64,000 bases of DNA from F23-D06 sp045130275 (GTDB lineage: Bacteria; Bacteroidota; Bacteroidia; Bacteroidales; WCHB1-69). The stretch covers positions 1 to 64,000 of the forward strand of contig JBGUPL010000081.1 of NCBI GenBank assembly GCA_045130275.1, in the 5' to 3' direction. The position numbers were made by a program, and so were the translations under genes. Shown here piece after piece: positions 1 through 7,910 of this stretch (position 1 is its first letter; the number at the start of each line of letters is the position of its first letter). Under the pieces are notes generated by a model. It saw only the letters and a list, made by a program, of their open reading frames with translations. It was not told the DNA's origin and made no database searches.

Positions 1-136
1 CATCTTCCTGCAATGGTATGTGACCGAGCAGGTTGAGGAGGAGGAGAATGCCCAGGAACTCATCGATGCGATGAAGTGCGTCGGCGATGACAAGGCTGCC
101 TTCTTTATGTTCGACAAAGGCCTCTCCAAACGCTAA
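1..136 (+). CDS. Ferritin, C-terminal fragment (5' end outside window)
   Basis: Only the last 44 codons are present (reading frame from base 2, stop TAA at 134-136). The peptide contains FLQWYVTEQVEEE followed by a short helix and a DKGLSKR tail. In bacterial non-haem ferritins the last long helix carries this [LF]xWxVxEQVEEE pattern, whose glutamates contribute to the di-iron centre, so an iron-storage ferritin is the best reading. The protein would assemble in the cytosol into an iron-oxidising cage. A strong terminator follows 21 bp after the stop. The start and most of the domain cannot be checked here. Confidence 0.75.
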   Translation, partial: IFLQWYVTEQVEEEENAQELIDAMKCVGDDKAAFFMFDKGLSKR

Positions 137-157
137 CTCCCCAAAAAATGTTCCACA

Positions 158-202
158 AAAAAAACTTTTGCCTGGCACTGAATGTCGGGCAAAAGTTTTT
201 TT
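158..202 (+). terminator. Rho-independent terminator after ferritin gene
   Basis: Perfect 15-bp inverted repeat: left arm 158-172 and right arm 188-202, with the right arm ending in seven T. The loop is 15 nt. It ends the ferritin transcript. The left arm has seven A, so it could also work for transcripts entering from the right, such as the minus-strand gene ending at 298. Confidence 0.8.
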
Positions 203-297
203 ATAGCGTTGGATTCCCTTGGTGGATGTCAGTGCGTTTCTACTGTTGGACAGTCCTTTGCGAATGGCACCGTCTTTGTGCGTGGTGGCTCTGTCCG

Positions 298-675
298 TCA
301 CCATGTCGCTTCGCTCCTATCACTGATCTTCCGCACCAACCCCGTAATGCATAGGCTGAGAAGGCAAACAGTAAGCAGCAATATCACTTTTGGAATCAAA
401 GGGGAAATTACCGGCACTTCAACTGCAGTCTGCGCAGGGAGCAGCCATTGCGGGTGCAACAGCACGAGCACCACTCCGATGGCGCCTGTGACGATGCCCG
501 AGATGAACACGGCTACCATCATCCGGCGGTAACGACGAGTCTGCGCCTCGCGGTACCGCTTAGCGTATTCCGCCGCCTCCAATTTCTTGGAAAGCTTCTC
601 CAAATATTCGTTGCGGTCGCCCATGTCCGGCTGGTACTGGGCGAAAAGGTCTTCTATGGTGGTTTTCTCTTTCAT
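298..675 (-). CDS. Small membrane protein encoded with ECF sigma factor (possible anti-sigma)
   Basis: 125 residues. The N-terminal half (1-50) is charged and probably helical and cytosolic, followed by two membrane segments at about 52-73 and 97-114 with a short loop between them. Its start codon overlaps the stop of the upstream sigma-factor gene (ATGA, 672-675), so the two are translationally coupled. A membrane protein with a soluble N-terminal part coupled to an ECF sigma factor suggests an anti-sigma or sigma-responsive membrane protein, but no zinc-binding anti-sigma motif (HxxxCxxC) is visible, so the role is inferred from position only. Confidence 0.6.
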   Translation of the reverse strand: MKEKTTIEDLFAQYQPDMGDRNEYLEKLSKKLEAAEYAKRYREAQTRRYRRMMVAVFISGIVTGAIGVVLVLLHPQWLLPAQTAVEVPVISPLIPKVILLLTVCLLSLCITGLVRKISDRSEATW

Positions 676-1151
676 CGTTCCAAAATTTGTCTAAGTTTAA
701 CTCTCCCCCTTGAAAGCTGCTGTTTCACAGCCAATTGGGAACCTCCCGTGATTTTCGCAATCTCCTTCACGGAGTAGCCGCTGACGTAGAACAGCAGGAT
801 GGCGCTCTTCTCCTTCAGCGGCAGCGTGCCGATAGCCTCGTACAACTCCTGGTATTGGAAGGCATCGTCGGCACGCGGGCCGCCCGGCATCTGCTCCGCC
901 GCGTCCAAGTCCGTGCGGCGGTTCCACCCGGACCGCTGGTGGTCGAGGAAGGTGTTGTAGGCGATCTTGAACAGCCACGTGGAGAACTTGGCCCGCTCCA
1001 CGAACCGCTCCATCGCGATGTACGCCTTCACCATCGCCTCCTGCGCGATGTCCTCCGCCTCCATCCGGTCGCCCTCACACAGGGCAAGCAGGAATCTCCG
1101 CAAAGACTCCTGCTCCTCCGAAATTAAGGCTATGAATTGTTCTCGCTCCAT
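672..1151 (-). CDS. RNA polymerase sigma factor, ECF (sigma-70 family)
   Basis: 159 residues, a typical ECF length. Region 2 is visible as DIAQEAMVKAYIAMERF followed by FSTWLFKIAYNTFLDHQR (core binding and -10 recognition). Region 4 is visible near the C-terminus as LPLKEKSAILLFYV and a helix-turn-helix ending SRGRVKLRQIL. It should direct RNA polymerase to a small regulon. It lies second in a three-gene minus-strand group: a DUF6249-like membrane protein upstream (8-bp gap) and a two-TM protein downstream (4-bp overlap). The set resembles a signalling operon in which the membrane proteins control sigma activity; the signal cannot be read from sequence. Confidence 0.9.
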   Translation of the reverse strand: MEREQFIALISEEQESLRRFLLALCEGDRMEAEDIAQEAMVKAYIAMERFVERAKFSTWLFKIAYNTFLDHQRSGWNRRTDLDAAEQMPGGPRADDAFQYQELYEAIGTLPLKEKSAILLFYVSGYSVKEIAKITGGSQLAVKQQLSRGRVKLRQILER

Positions 1152-1159
1152 CAGTGCGA

Positions 1160-1621
1160 TTATTGCTGTTCTTTCAACTGTTTCTCTTCGGCCTCGATCT
1201 CACCGCTCAGCTGTTTTTTCGACACCAAGTAGTAGATGAGGAACGCCAAGCCCACGGCCAACATGATTCCGCCGCAGAAGATGCCGTTTTCTTTGTTGCC
1301 GAAAAAGACCATTCCGCAGAGGTGAGGAATGAGGACCGCAAGTCCCATCAACGTCATAAAACCGCCGGTGAGGACGTTATCTAACAGTTTCTGTTTGATG
1401 GTTTTATGTGATTTGCTCGACACATTCAGCTTCTTCATCACTTCAGCGGGGTCAAGATCGGGGTGTTTCTCCATCATTGCTATCAAAATTTCCGTTTGTT
1501 TGTCGATTTCGTGGTTTTTGCGTTTATTAATCAACCATATAACCATCAAGGGCAGCACCACGCAAATGCCGATTACTACGATGATTATCATTAATACTCC
1601 TAAAACTCTTACTACATACAT
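1160..1621 (-). CDS. DUF6249-like membrane protein
   Basis: 153 residues. A long N-terminal hydrophobic segment (about 5-31) is followed by a basic cytosolic stretch containing HPDLDPAEVMKKLNV, then two hydrophobic segments (about 86-105 and 112-133) and a glutamate- and lysine-rich tail. The layout (TM, 'EKHPDLDPAE' linker, TM pair) matches small Bacteroidota membrane proteins grouped as DUF6249; this match is from memory and not searched. First gene of the ECF operon. No TAnnTTTG element was seen upstream. Confidence 0.6.
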   Translation of the reverse strand: MYVVRVLGVLMIIIVVIGICVVLPLMVIWLINKRKNHEIDKQTEILIAMMEKHPDLDPAEVMKKLNVSSKSHKTIKQKLLDNVLTGGFMTLMGLAVLIPHLCGMVFFGNKENGIFCGGIMLAVGLAFLIYYLVSKKQLSGEIEAEEKQLKEQQ

Positions 1622-1706
1622 GACTATTAATTATTAAGGTTATACATTTCCGTTCATTACCGAATCGATTCAACCGTTAAACGGATGAAGTGGGCAAAAG
1701 GTGACA

Positions 1707-1733
1707 TTTGAGGCGAAAAAAATTGTACCTTTG
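1707..1733 (+). promoter_or_regulatory. Candidate Bacteroidota promoter for hypB
   Basis: TTTG at 1707-1710 and TACCTTTG at 1726-1733. The second fits the Bacteroidota -7 consensus TAnnTTTG and lies 24 bp before the hypB ATG. The spacing to the upstream TTTG (15 bp) is shorter than usual, so the -33 element is doubtful. Confidence 0.5.
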
Positions 1734-1756
1734 CACCCGAATTGGAAATAGTGTAA

Positions 1757-2419
1757 ATGAACGAGGTAAAGGTTATCGAAATCAAAAAAAGCGTCTTTGC
1801 AGAGAATGAGAAAGATGCTGATGCTCTTAGAGTTGAATTGAAAAACAAAGGGGTGTGTCTCCTCAATTTGATGTCTGCTCCCGGCAGCGGCAAGACCACC
1901 ACTCTTATCCAGCTAATTAACAGGATTAAAGACAAAATCCGTGTTTCCGTGATGGAAGCCGACATCGACAGCGATGTGGATGCGGTGAAAATCAAGGAGG
2001 CCACCGGCGTGCCGTCCATCCAGTTGCACACCGGCGGCATGTGCCACCTCGACGCGGAGATGACCCGCCAAGGACTCGACAACCTCGACCTCGAAGAGAC
2101 CGACCTCGTCATTCTCGAGAATGTCGGCAACCTGGTCTGCCCTGCCGAGTTCGACACCGGCGCCACCTGCAACGCGATGATCCTTTCCGTGCCCGAGGGC
2201 GACGACAAACCCCTCAAGTACCCCCTCATGTTCACCGTCTGCGACCTCGTCATCATCAACAAGATGGACGTGGTGCCCTACTTCGATTTCGACATCGAAC
2301 GCTGCAAGAAGAACATCCTCATGCGCAATCCCAACGCGACTATCATCCCCGTCTCCGCCAAAACTGGCGACGGCATGGACGCACTCGCCGAATGGTTGCG
2401 GGGAAAGCTGCGCTGTTAA
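1757..2419 (+). CDS. hypB: Hydrogenase nickel-incorporation GTPase HypB
   Basis: 220 residues. HypB is a SIMIBI-class GTPase that works with HypA to deliver Ni(II) to [NiFe]-hydrogenase (or other nickel enzymes). The P-loop SAPGSGKTT is at about residues 40-48. GGMCHLDAEM carries the conserved G-domain metal-site Cys96-His97, and NKMD gives guanine specificity. The protein lacks the His-rich N-terminal extension of some HypB proteins and the N-terminal CxxCGC metal site of E. coli HypB, so it is a minimal form. hypA is 3.7 kb downstream on the same strand; hypC, D, E and F are not in the window. The stop codon TAA is the first element of an intergenic repeat array. Confidence 0.93.
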   Translation: MNEVKVIEIKKSVFAENEKDADALRVELKNKGVCLLNLMSAPGSGKTTTLIQLINRIKDKIRVSVMEADIDSDVDAVKIKEATGVPSIQLHTGGMCHLDAEMTRQGLDNLDLEETDLVILENVGNLVCPAEFDTGATCNAMILSVPEGDDKPLKYPLMFTVCDLVIINKMDVVPYFDFDIERCKKNILMRNPNATIIPVSAKTGDGMDALAEWLRGKLRC

Positions 2420-2485
2420 TTACTGCGTGTTGATTATTTCATGTTGATTACTGCATGTTAGTTGGTTGAAGTTAGTTAATTGATG
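2417..2485 (+). repeat. Triloop-hairpin array (family A), copy 1
   Basis: About 65 bp made of variants of TTACTGCGTGTTGA, the reverse complement of the AACACGCAGTAA type unit seen elsewhere, plus a TTTCATGTTGA variant. Each unit has a tiny stem around a triloop (AC-TGC-GT, AT-TTC-AT). The array starts with the hypB stop codon and fills the whole gap to the next gene. Confidence 0.7.
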
Positions 2486-2487
2486 TT

Positions 2488-2922
2488 ATGAAGATTTATA
2501 ACTTTGAAGATTTAGTGGTTTGGCAATTGGCAAGGGAACTTGTCAAGGATATTTATGCTCAATTTGCTACAAGTAAAGATTATGGCTTCAACAATCAGAT
2601 TCAGCGAGCAGTGATTTCCATAATGAACAACATTGCAGAGGGATTTGATAGAAGTAAAAATGCAAAAGACAATAAACAACTTTTAAGTTACCTGAATACA
2701 TCTTACGGATCTTGTGGAGAAGTGAAAAGTATGTTGTATGTGGCAGAAGATTTGGAATATATAAATGCTGAAATAGCCAAATCATTACGCGAACATTGTA
2801 CTGATTTGTCCATAAAAATTGCCTCATTCATGTCTCATCTCCGCAGCTATGACAGCAACAAAAATAACAAAAACAACAGCGAAGCTAACCAACAGCCGAA
2901 GGCTAACCAACAGCGAAGCTAA
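2488..2922 (+). CDS. Four-helix-bundle protein (23S rRNA-intervening-sequence type)
   Basis: 144 residues. The N-terminus YNFEDLVVWQLARELVKDIY and the central NIAEGFDRSKN motif are hallmarks of the S23/IVS four-helix-bundle family, which was first found inside 23S rRNA intervening sequences but is also free-standing in many Bacteroidota. Its molecular role is not established. No rRNA is nearby. The last ~16 codons (about SEANQQPKANQQRS) are written in the AACAGCCGAAGGCTAA repeat that fills the following spacer, so the natural C-terminus of the fold probably lies before them. It sits between hypB and a large oxidoreductase; a functional link to nickel is not shown. Confidence 0.8.
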   Translation: MKIYNFEDLVVWQLARELVKDIYAQFATSKDYGFNNQIQRAVISIMNNIAEGFDRSKNAKDNKQLLSYLNTSYGSCGEVKSMLYVAEDLEYINAEIAKSLREHCTDLSIKIASFMSHLRSYDSNKNNKNNSEANQQPKANQQRS

Positions 2923-3118
2923 TTAACAGCCGCAGGCTAACCAACAGCGAAGCTAATCAACACGAAGTAAACAACAGCCGAAGGCTAAACAACAGCAAAG
3001 CTAACTAACATGAAATAATTAACAGCCGCAGGCTAACCAACAGCGAAGCTAATCAACACGAAGTAAAAAACAGCCGCAGGCTCACCAACACGAAGTAATA
3101 AACACGAAGTAATAACCG
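2876..3118 (+). repeat. Triloop-hairpin array (family A), copy 2
   Basis: About 240 bp containing around 15 units such as AACAGCGAAGCTAA, AACAGCCGAAGGCTAA, AACAGCCGCAGGCTAA, AACACGAAGTAA and AACATGAAATAA. Every unit has the form stem-GAA (or GCA)-reverse-complement stem, followed by TAA. The stems differ between units but stay complementary. The array begins inside the preceding coding region and ends 2 bp before the next ATG. Confidence 0.85.
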
Positions 3119-3120
3119 TT

Positions 3121-5940
3121 ATGCCTGAAATGTCCACCAAATTTGTCCCGAAACACAAAGGGGACAAGAACCCGAACCCCAAGCTTCTCAAGCTGGTTCG
3201 TCACATCACCGATCGTATCCCCGGTAAAATCAAGATGGATACCGACGCCCCTGAGTATTGGGGTCTCGCCTGCATCTTCGAGGACGAGATGGATGCCGTC
3301 ACCCGTGAGGCCGCTCTGGATCTGATGCTGGATATGCTGCCCGGCAATCCTTTCCGGGTGCGCAAACATTGGACCAATGCGCAAATCCACGAGCTGAACA
3401 GCCAAAAACATTACACTCCTGACGACAAGTCTTTCGACGAACTTCTGGACCTGATGGCCCGCATGGGAGTCATGGAGTATGACTATGGCGACAAATACAC
3501 CAAAGACGGGCCCGTTCCCGGATCTACCTACGAAAGGAAAGACCGCGTGTATTGGGTGCCCATGTTCGTCCCTGGCAGTGCCGAATACACCAATATGAAC
3601 GAGGAACTCATGAAGAAACACCCGGAACTGGGCATGTTCTTCGAACGTATGACCTTCCTGCCGTTAGAGAAGGTCACTCCGATGGTGCCTATGGGCGGTT
3701 CCGGTATCGGCATGCACGTGATTCCGGTGGAGAAAGCCATCTCCATGGAGAATCAATCCATTGATATAGAGCATATTTCATATTGGCTTAAACGCTACGA
3801 AGGCCACCTGGCGGTGGGCATCTGCTCCTGCCGTATTGGTCGCAAAGGACTGGATGAAGGCTGCGCCGACGATTACCACGATTGGTGTATCGGCGTGGGC
3901 GATATGGCGGAGTATCTAGCGGAGACGGGCCGAGGTCACTTCATCACCTACGATGAGTGCATGGCTATCTTGAAAAAAGCAGAGGATCATGGTTTTGTAC
4001 ACCAAATCACCAATATCGACGGCGAAGGCAAAATCTTCGCCATCTGTAACTGCAACGTCAAGATCTGCAATGCGTTGCGTACTTCACAACTCTTTAATAC
4101 CCCCAACATGAGCCGTAGTGCTTACGTGGCGAAGGTGGATCCGACGAACTGCGTGGCTTGCGGACGTTGCGTGGAATACTGTCCTGCGGGAGCTGTACGT
4201 CTGGGACAGAAACTCTGCACCAAACACGGCGAGCAGACCTACCCGAAACAGGAGCTGCCCGATGCCAAGAAGTGGGGACCGGAGAAGTGGGACGAGGACT
4301 ACCGCGACAAGAACCGCATCAACTGCTACCCGACCGGTACGGCACCTTGTAAAACGGCCTGTCCGGCGCATATCGCGGTGCAAGGCTATCTGAAGAAAGC
4401 GGCCGAAGGCAAATATACGGAGGCGTTGGAACTCATCAAGCGCGAGAACCCGTTCCCGGCGGTCTGCGGGCGTGTCTGCAACCGTCGCTGCGAGGATGCC
4501 TGCACGCGCGGCACCATCGACCAGCCCATCGCCATCGATGCGGTGAAGAAGTTCATTGCAGAGCAGGATCTCAAAGCGGAGACCCGCTTCATTCCTGAGG
4601 TGAACATTTGTTCCAACGTGAAAGAATTTTGGGATGAGAAGATTGCCATCATCGGCGGCGGCCCTGCCGGTCTGAGCTGCGCCTACTACCTCGCCACGAT
4701 GGGCTACAAGCCCACCGTCTTCGAGAAAGACGAGATCCCCGGCGGTATGCTGCAATACGGCATCCCCTCTTACAAGTTAGACAAAGAAGTCATCAAAGCC
4801 GAAATCGACATCATGCGCGAAATCGGTGTGGAGATCCGCACTGGCGTGGAAGTCGGCAAAGACATTACCATACAGCAACTTAGAGATCAAGGATACAAGG
4901 GCTTTTATGTGGCCATCGGTTGCCAGGGCGGCAAATTGCCCGGCATCACCGGTGAGAATCTGCCCGGAACCACCACGGCCATTGATTTCCTGCACAACTG
5001 CAATTGCGGCACGAAGGTCAGCGGCAAGGTCGTCGTGGTCGGCGGCGGCAACGTGGCCATCGATGCGGCGCGGGTCGCCAAGCGCGGCGGTGCCGAGTCC
5101 GTCACCATGCTCTCGTTGGAGACCGAAGACATCATGCCCGCCTCCTTGGAGGAGCGCCGCGAGGCCCGCGAGGACGGCGTGGTCATCAACCCCGGCTGGG
5201 GCCCGAAAGAGGTGCTCGGTACCGACAAAGTCACCGGCATCGTCTTCAAGAAATGCACCTCCGTGTATGACAAAGACCACCGTTTTTCTCCGCAATATGA
5301 TGAGGAAGAAACGATTACGCTGGATGCCGACTTGGTCATCTTCGCCATCGGTCAGACGGTCATCCTCAAGGATCTGCTCAAGGACACGAAAGTGGAGTTC
5401 GTGCGCGGCGTCTATCCCGTGGCCGACAAACTGACCTACCAGACCGCCGAAAAGGACATCTTCGTGGGCGGTGACTGCTTCACCGGTCCGAAGTTCGCCA
5501 TTGATGCTATCGCCGCCGGCAAGGAGGGCGCCGAATCGTTGCACCGCTACGTACAGCACGGTCACCTCACCATAGGTCGCAACCGCCGCGACTTCATCGA
5601 GCTCGACAAGGACGACATCGTGGTGGAGAGCTACGACAATTCATCCCGCCAAGTGGAGGGCGTGTCCGAGCAGGCCGACAAGTTCAAGGAATACACGCTC
5701 ACGCTTACGGAGGAGCAGGTGCGCACCGAGACATCCCGCTGTCTGAGCTGCGGCGCGTCCGTAGTGGACGAAAACCGCTGCATCGGCTGCGGCATCTGCA
5801 CCACCAAGTGCGCCTTCGACGCCATCCACCTCTTCCGCGACAACCCTGACGCCAGCATCATGCGCACCTCCGAGGACAAGTTCAGCGGCATTCTGCCGTA
5901 CATGCTCAAACGAGCCGCGAAGATCGTCTTTAAGAAGTAA
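3121..5940 (+). CDS. Multidomain Fe-S / FAD-NAD(P)H oxidoreductase (GltD-like)
   Basis: 939 residues. The N-terminal ~330 residues carry cysteine clusters (GICSCRIGRKGLDEGC, DWC, ICNCNVKIC) like those of long 4Fe-4S ferredoxin-type proteins. A ferredoxin motif C344-x2-C347-x2-C350-x3-C354 follows, then a GltD-type cysteine-rich helical domain (about 395-480), an FAD Rossmann motif GGGPAG (512-517), a second NAD(P)H motif GGGNVA (641-646), and a C-terminal cluster C887-x2-C890-x2-C893-x3-C897. The architecture predicts electron transfer between NAD(P)H and a ferredoxin-like partner through FAD and several clusters. Position between hypB and hypA suggests a role in hydrogen or nickel-enzyme redox metabolism. 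Substrate unknown; it need not be a glutamate synthase, as no large subunit is nearby. Confidence 0.82.
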   Translation: MPEMSTKFVPKHKGDKNPNPKLLKLVRHITDRIPGKIKMDTDAPEYWGLACIFEDEMDAVTREAALDLMLDMLPGNPFRVRKHWTNAQIHELNSQKHYTPDDKSFDELLDLMARMGVMEYDYGDKYTKDGPVPGSTYERKDRVYWVPMFVPGSAEYTNMNEELMKKHPELGMFFERMTFLPLEKVTPMVPMGGSGIGMHVIPVEKAISMENQSIDIEHISYWLKRYEGHLAVGICSCRIGRKGLDEGCADDYHDWCIGVGDMAEYLAETGRGHFITYDECMAILKKAEDHGFVHQITNIDGEGKIFAICNCNVKICNALRTSQLFNTPNMSRSAYVAKVDPTNCVACGRCVEYCPAGAVRLGQKLCTKHGEQTYPKQELPDAKKWGPEKWDEDYRDKNRINCYPTGTAPCKTACPAHIAVQGYLKKAAEGKYTEALELIKRENPFPAVCGRVCNRRCEDACTRGTIDQPIAIDAVKKFIAEQDLKAETRFIPEVNICSNVKEFWDEKIAIIGGGPAGLSCAYYLATMGYKPTVFEKDEIPGGMLQYGIPSYKLDKEVIKAEIDIMREIGVEIRTGVEVGKDITIQQLRDQGYKGFYVAIGCQGGKLPGITGENLPGTTTAIDFLHNCNCGTKVSGKVVVVGGGNVAIDAARVAKRGGAESVTMLSLETEDIMPASLEERREAREDGVVINPGWGPKEVLGTDKVTGIVFKKCTSVYDKDHRFSPQYDEEETITLDADLVIFAIGQTVILKDLLKDTKVEFVRGVYPVADKLTYQTAEKDIFVGGDCFTGPKFAIDAIAAGKEGAESLHRYVQHGHLTIGRNRRDFIELDKDDIVVESYDNSSRQVEGVSEQADKFKEYTLTLTEEQVRTETSRCLSCGASVVDENRCIGCGICTTKCAFDAIHLFRDNPDASIMRTSEDKFSGILPYMLKRAAKIVFKK

Positions 5941-5944
5941 ATGT

Positions 5945-6140
5945 CGGTGACTGCGTGTTGATTACTACGTGTTGATTACTGCGTGTTGATTACTGCGTGT
6001 TAATTACTGCGTGTTAATTATTGCGTGTTACCAACAGCGAAGCTAACCAACAGCCGAAGGCTAACCAACATGAAATAACTAACACGAAGTAACCAACAGC
6101 CGAAGGCTCATCAACAGCCGCTGGCTCACAAACACGAAGT
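5945..6140 (+). repeat. Triloop-hairpin array (family A), copy 3
   Basis: The first half is written in the inverted form (GTTGATTACTGCGTGTTGATTA type, four to five units of 14 bp). The second half is in the direct form (ACCAACAGCGAAGCTAA, CAGCCGAAGGCTAA, CATGAAATAA, CACGAAGTAA, CAGCCGCTGGCTCA). The orientation switches at about 6030. It fills the spacer between the oxidoreductase stop and hypA. Confidence 0.8.
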
Positions 6141-6144
6141 AAAT

Positions 6145-6492
6145 ATGCACGAATTGGGTATCGTCTTTTACATCATCCGGGACGTCAAGAAGGTGGCGGA
6201 GGAGAACCACGTGGAGCGGGTCTCCGAAGTGGTTATGGACATCGGGGAAGTCTCCACGGTGGTACCTCACCTTCTCACCGACTGCTGGCGCTGGGCCGCC
6301 GACAAAGAGGAGCTGCTGAAGGGTTGCGAGCTGAAATGCAACATTATCCCGGCTGTCACCTGGTGCGACGACTGCAAACAGGAGTACGAGACGGTGAAAC
6401 ACGGAAAGACGTGCCCCCACTGCCACAGCGAGAATACCTGGTTGCTGCGCGGCAACGAAGTCGAGATTCGAGAGATAGTAGTTAGTAGTTAG
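6145..6492 (+). CDS. hypA: Hydrogenase maturation nickel chaperone HypA
   Basis: 115 residues, full length for HypA. The N-terminal MHELGI motif supplies the Ni(II)-binding His2-Glu3. A zinc ribbon is formed by C74-x2-C77 and C90-x2-C93. HypA hands nickel to the active site with HypB. The start is the obvious MHE at 6145, directly after a repeat array. The C-terminal residues REIVVSS and the stop are encoded by TAGTAGT heptamers. The rest of the hyp set is absent here, while the [FeFe] maturase HydF lies 2.7 kb downstream. Confidence 0.93.
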   Translation: MHELGIVFYIIRDVKKVAEENHVERVSEVVMDIGEVSTVVPHLLTDCWRWAADKEELLKGCELKCNIIPAVTWCDDCKQEYETVKHGKTCPHCHSENTWLLRGNEVEIREIVVSS

Positions 6493-6497
6493 TAGTT
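6476..6497 (+). repeat. TAGTAGT heptamer array overlapping hypA stop
   Basis: Three perfect tandem copies of TAGTAGT at 6476-6496. The third copy contains the in-frame TAG stop of hypA (6490-6492). Because the period is 7, the array offers TAG in all three frames. Confidence 0.7.
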
Positions 6498-6532
6498 ATG
6501 AACGGAAAAATCACATATATTTGAAAAAAGAA

Positions 6533-6690
6533 TTCCTTGAGCAGCCTCGAAGAGGCAAGACGCACGAAGTGCAAGTAACCCCACACAAGCGACGGAGGAG
6601 CGTAGTGTGGGGTTAAGGAAACCCAGAGGCAACACGCACGAAGTGCAATTAACCCTACACAAGGTGAAGCCGCAGTGTGGGGGGCATGGA
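6533..6690 (+). repeat. Family B element plus two tandem hairpin repeats
   Basis: The TTCCTTGAGCAGCCTCGAAG type element (6533-6560; GCCTC-GAA-GAGGC hairpin) is followed by two tandem units, 6560-6618 and 6627-6682. Each has GCAC-GAA-GTGC, then a longer stem: AACCCCACAC 6577-6586 with GTGTGGGGTT 6605-6614, and CCCTACAC 6653-6660 with GTGTGGGG 6675-6682. The units differ in the loop, but both keep the stem. It separates hypA from the next promoter. Confidence 0.75.
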
Positions 6691-6700
6691 GAAAAAAATG

Positions 6701-6708
6701 TATCTTTG
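6701..6708 (+). promoter_or_regulatory. -7 promoter element TATCTTTG
   Basis: Perfect Bacteroidota -7 element 18 bp before the ATG at 6727. It also shows that the longer upstream reading frame (from 6607) cannot be the translated start. Confidence 0.65.
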
Positions 6709-6726
6709 CACACGAAAGTCGAAACA

Positions 6727-7482
6727 ATGTATAAACGTATCCTCATATCAGCCATCGCAGCACTCTGCTGCCTTGCAACCTTGCCTTGCGCGGCTCAAGT
6801 TACCATAAAGTTCAAATCGCTGAAGATCAGTAACGTCACGGATAAAATATGGGAACCCGAGAAGGATCTCTTTTGTGCGTTCAGACTTCCATCCTATGAT
6901 CGTGGAGACGTTTATCTCCGTATTGAAGCGGAAATCGTAAACGAGGGTGACACGGCGGTGCCCATTCCCAGCTTTGATCGCGAAAAGATGATGTTGGTGT
7001 ATCACAATCCCAACCCTAGAGACAACTCTCTTGCAAACAGCATGGTTAAAAGCAGGTTAGGGGCGATAGTAAGAGTTTGTGGCATCCTTGAACCCAACTT
7101 CCCGCCACATTCGTGCAGGTACAACGATTACTGGGATTTGATCAATGTCAATAGGTTTGACGGTATGCGCCCGCTGTATTATGTCTCTGCCGCCATACCC
7201 ACCATGCGTCTCTGCATGGAGGTCCCCGGCCAAGGACTGGTCTATTCCGACGCACCCGAGGAAATCATCGTCAATGGCCGGAAAATCGACCCCGACTGGC
7301 GGAACTTCGACTACTCCGACAACGCCTACCTGCTCGTGAACAACGAACTGATGCGGGAGTTCATGCTCGAAAACCCGCACCTCTTCGGCAGCACCTTCTC
7401 CGAAGACCTGCTAATGAAAGAATTTGTCAGCAATATGGCCTTCACCTACCACTGCTTCCCCATCACCAACCCAAACAACTAA
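6727..7482 (+). CDS. Secreted protein of unknown function
   Basis: 251 residues from the ATG at 6727, chosen because a TATCTTTG promoter lies just upstream and because this start gives a clean signal peptide (MYKRILISAIAALCCLATLPCAAQ, cleavage after AQ). The mature protein is rich in beta-type sequence (TIKFKSLKISNVTDKIWEP, VYLRIEAEIVNEGD) with Trp, Tyr and Pro, suggesting an extracytoplasmic beta-sandwich. No catalytic motif was recognised. It lies between hypA and two membrane proteins in the hydrogenase region; it has its own promoter, so co-function is only a possibility. Family A repeats begin at its stop codon. Confidence 0.65.
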   Translation: MYKRILISAIAALCCLATLPCAAQVTIKFKSLKISNVTDKIWEPEKDLFCAFRLPSYDRGDVYLRIEAEIVNEGDTAVPIPSFDREKMMLVYHNPNPRDNSLANSMVKSRLGAIVRVCGILEPNFPPHSCRYNDYWDLINVNRFDGMRPLYYVSAAIPTMRLCMEVPGQGLVYSDAPEEIIVNGRKIDPDWRNFDYSDNAYLLVNNELMREFMLENPHLFGSTFSEDLLMKEFVSNMAFTYHCFPITNPNN

Positions 7483-7565
7483 CAGCGAAGCTAACTAACA
7501 TGAAATAACCAACACGAAGTAATCAACAGCCGAAGGCTAAAAAACACGAAGTAACAAACAAAAAA
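7483..7565 (+). repeat. Triloop-hairpin array (family A), copy 4
   Basis: Units AACAGCGAAGCTAA, AACATGAAATAA, AACACGAAGTAA, AACAGCCGAAGGCTAA and AACACGAAGTAA in direct orientation occupy the spacer. The array starts at the stop codon of the preceding gene. Confidence 0.8.
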
Positions 7566-7574
7566 ACAACGAAT

Positions 7575-7910
7575 ATGTCATGCTTTATCATCCCCATGGC
7601 GCAGGCCATCGCCACAAGCGCCTACAGAAAAGCCAACGCGAAAGCGATTGAAAGTTCAGAACACGCACTCACGCGCAATATCCCGGCGTTAGAGAAGATG
7701 CTCTGGGGCGGCACCGTGATGCTCATCGTCGATCACGTCATCAACGGCGAACTCACCTGGCAGTACCCCTTCTTCACCGCCCTGGAGTCCGGCGGCTTCC
7801 CTGTCATGCTCCGCGAACTCCTCACCGTCGGCGTACCCATGTCGCTGGTCCTCACCGCCGTATGGGCTGTTTGGAGCATTGCCAAAGCCCGCAAAGTCAC
7901 TGCGTGTTGA
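7575..7910 (+). CDS. Small two-TM membrane protein
   Basis: 111 residues starting MSCFIIPMAQAIA. The helical N-terminal part carries Ala, Lys and His; two membrane segments follow at about 44-57 (MLIVDHVI) and 83-103 (VGVPMSLVLTAVWAVWSIA). No family is recognised with certainty. It lies 140 bp upstream of a large polytopic DUF5692-like protein in the same orientation and inside the hydrogenase-linked region, so the two may form a membrane unit. The last codons (VTAC) and stop are written in the ACTGCGTGTTGA repeat. Confidence 0.6.
   Translation: MSCFIIPMAQAIATSAYRKANAKAIESSEHALTRNIPALEKMLWGGTVMLIVDHVINGELTWQYPFFTALESGGFPVMLRELLTVGVPMSLVLTAVWAVWSIAKARKVTAC

Noticed and set aside
2876..3118. 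CRISPR-like appearance of the repeats
   Set aside because: Units are 12-17 bp, adjacent, without unique spacers of constant length, and there are no cas genes.
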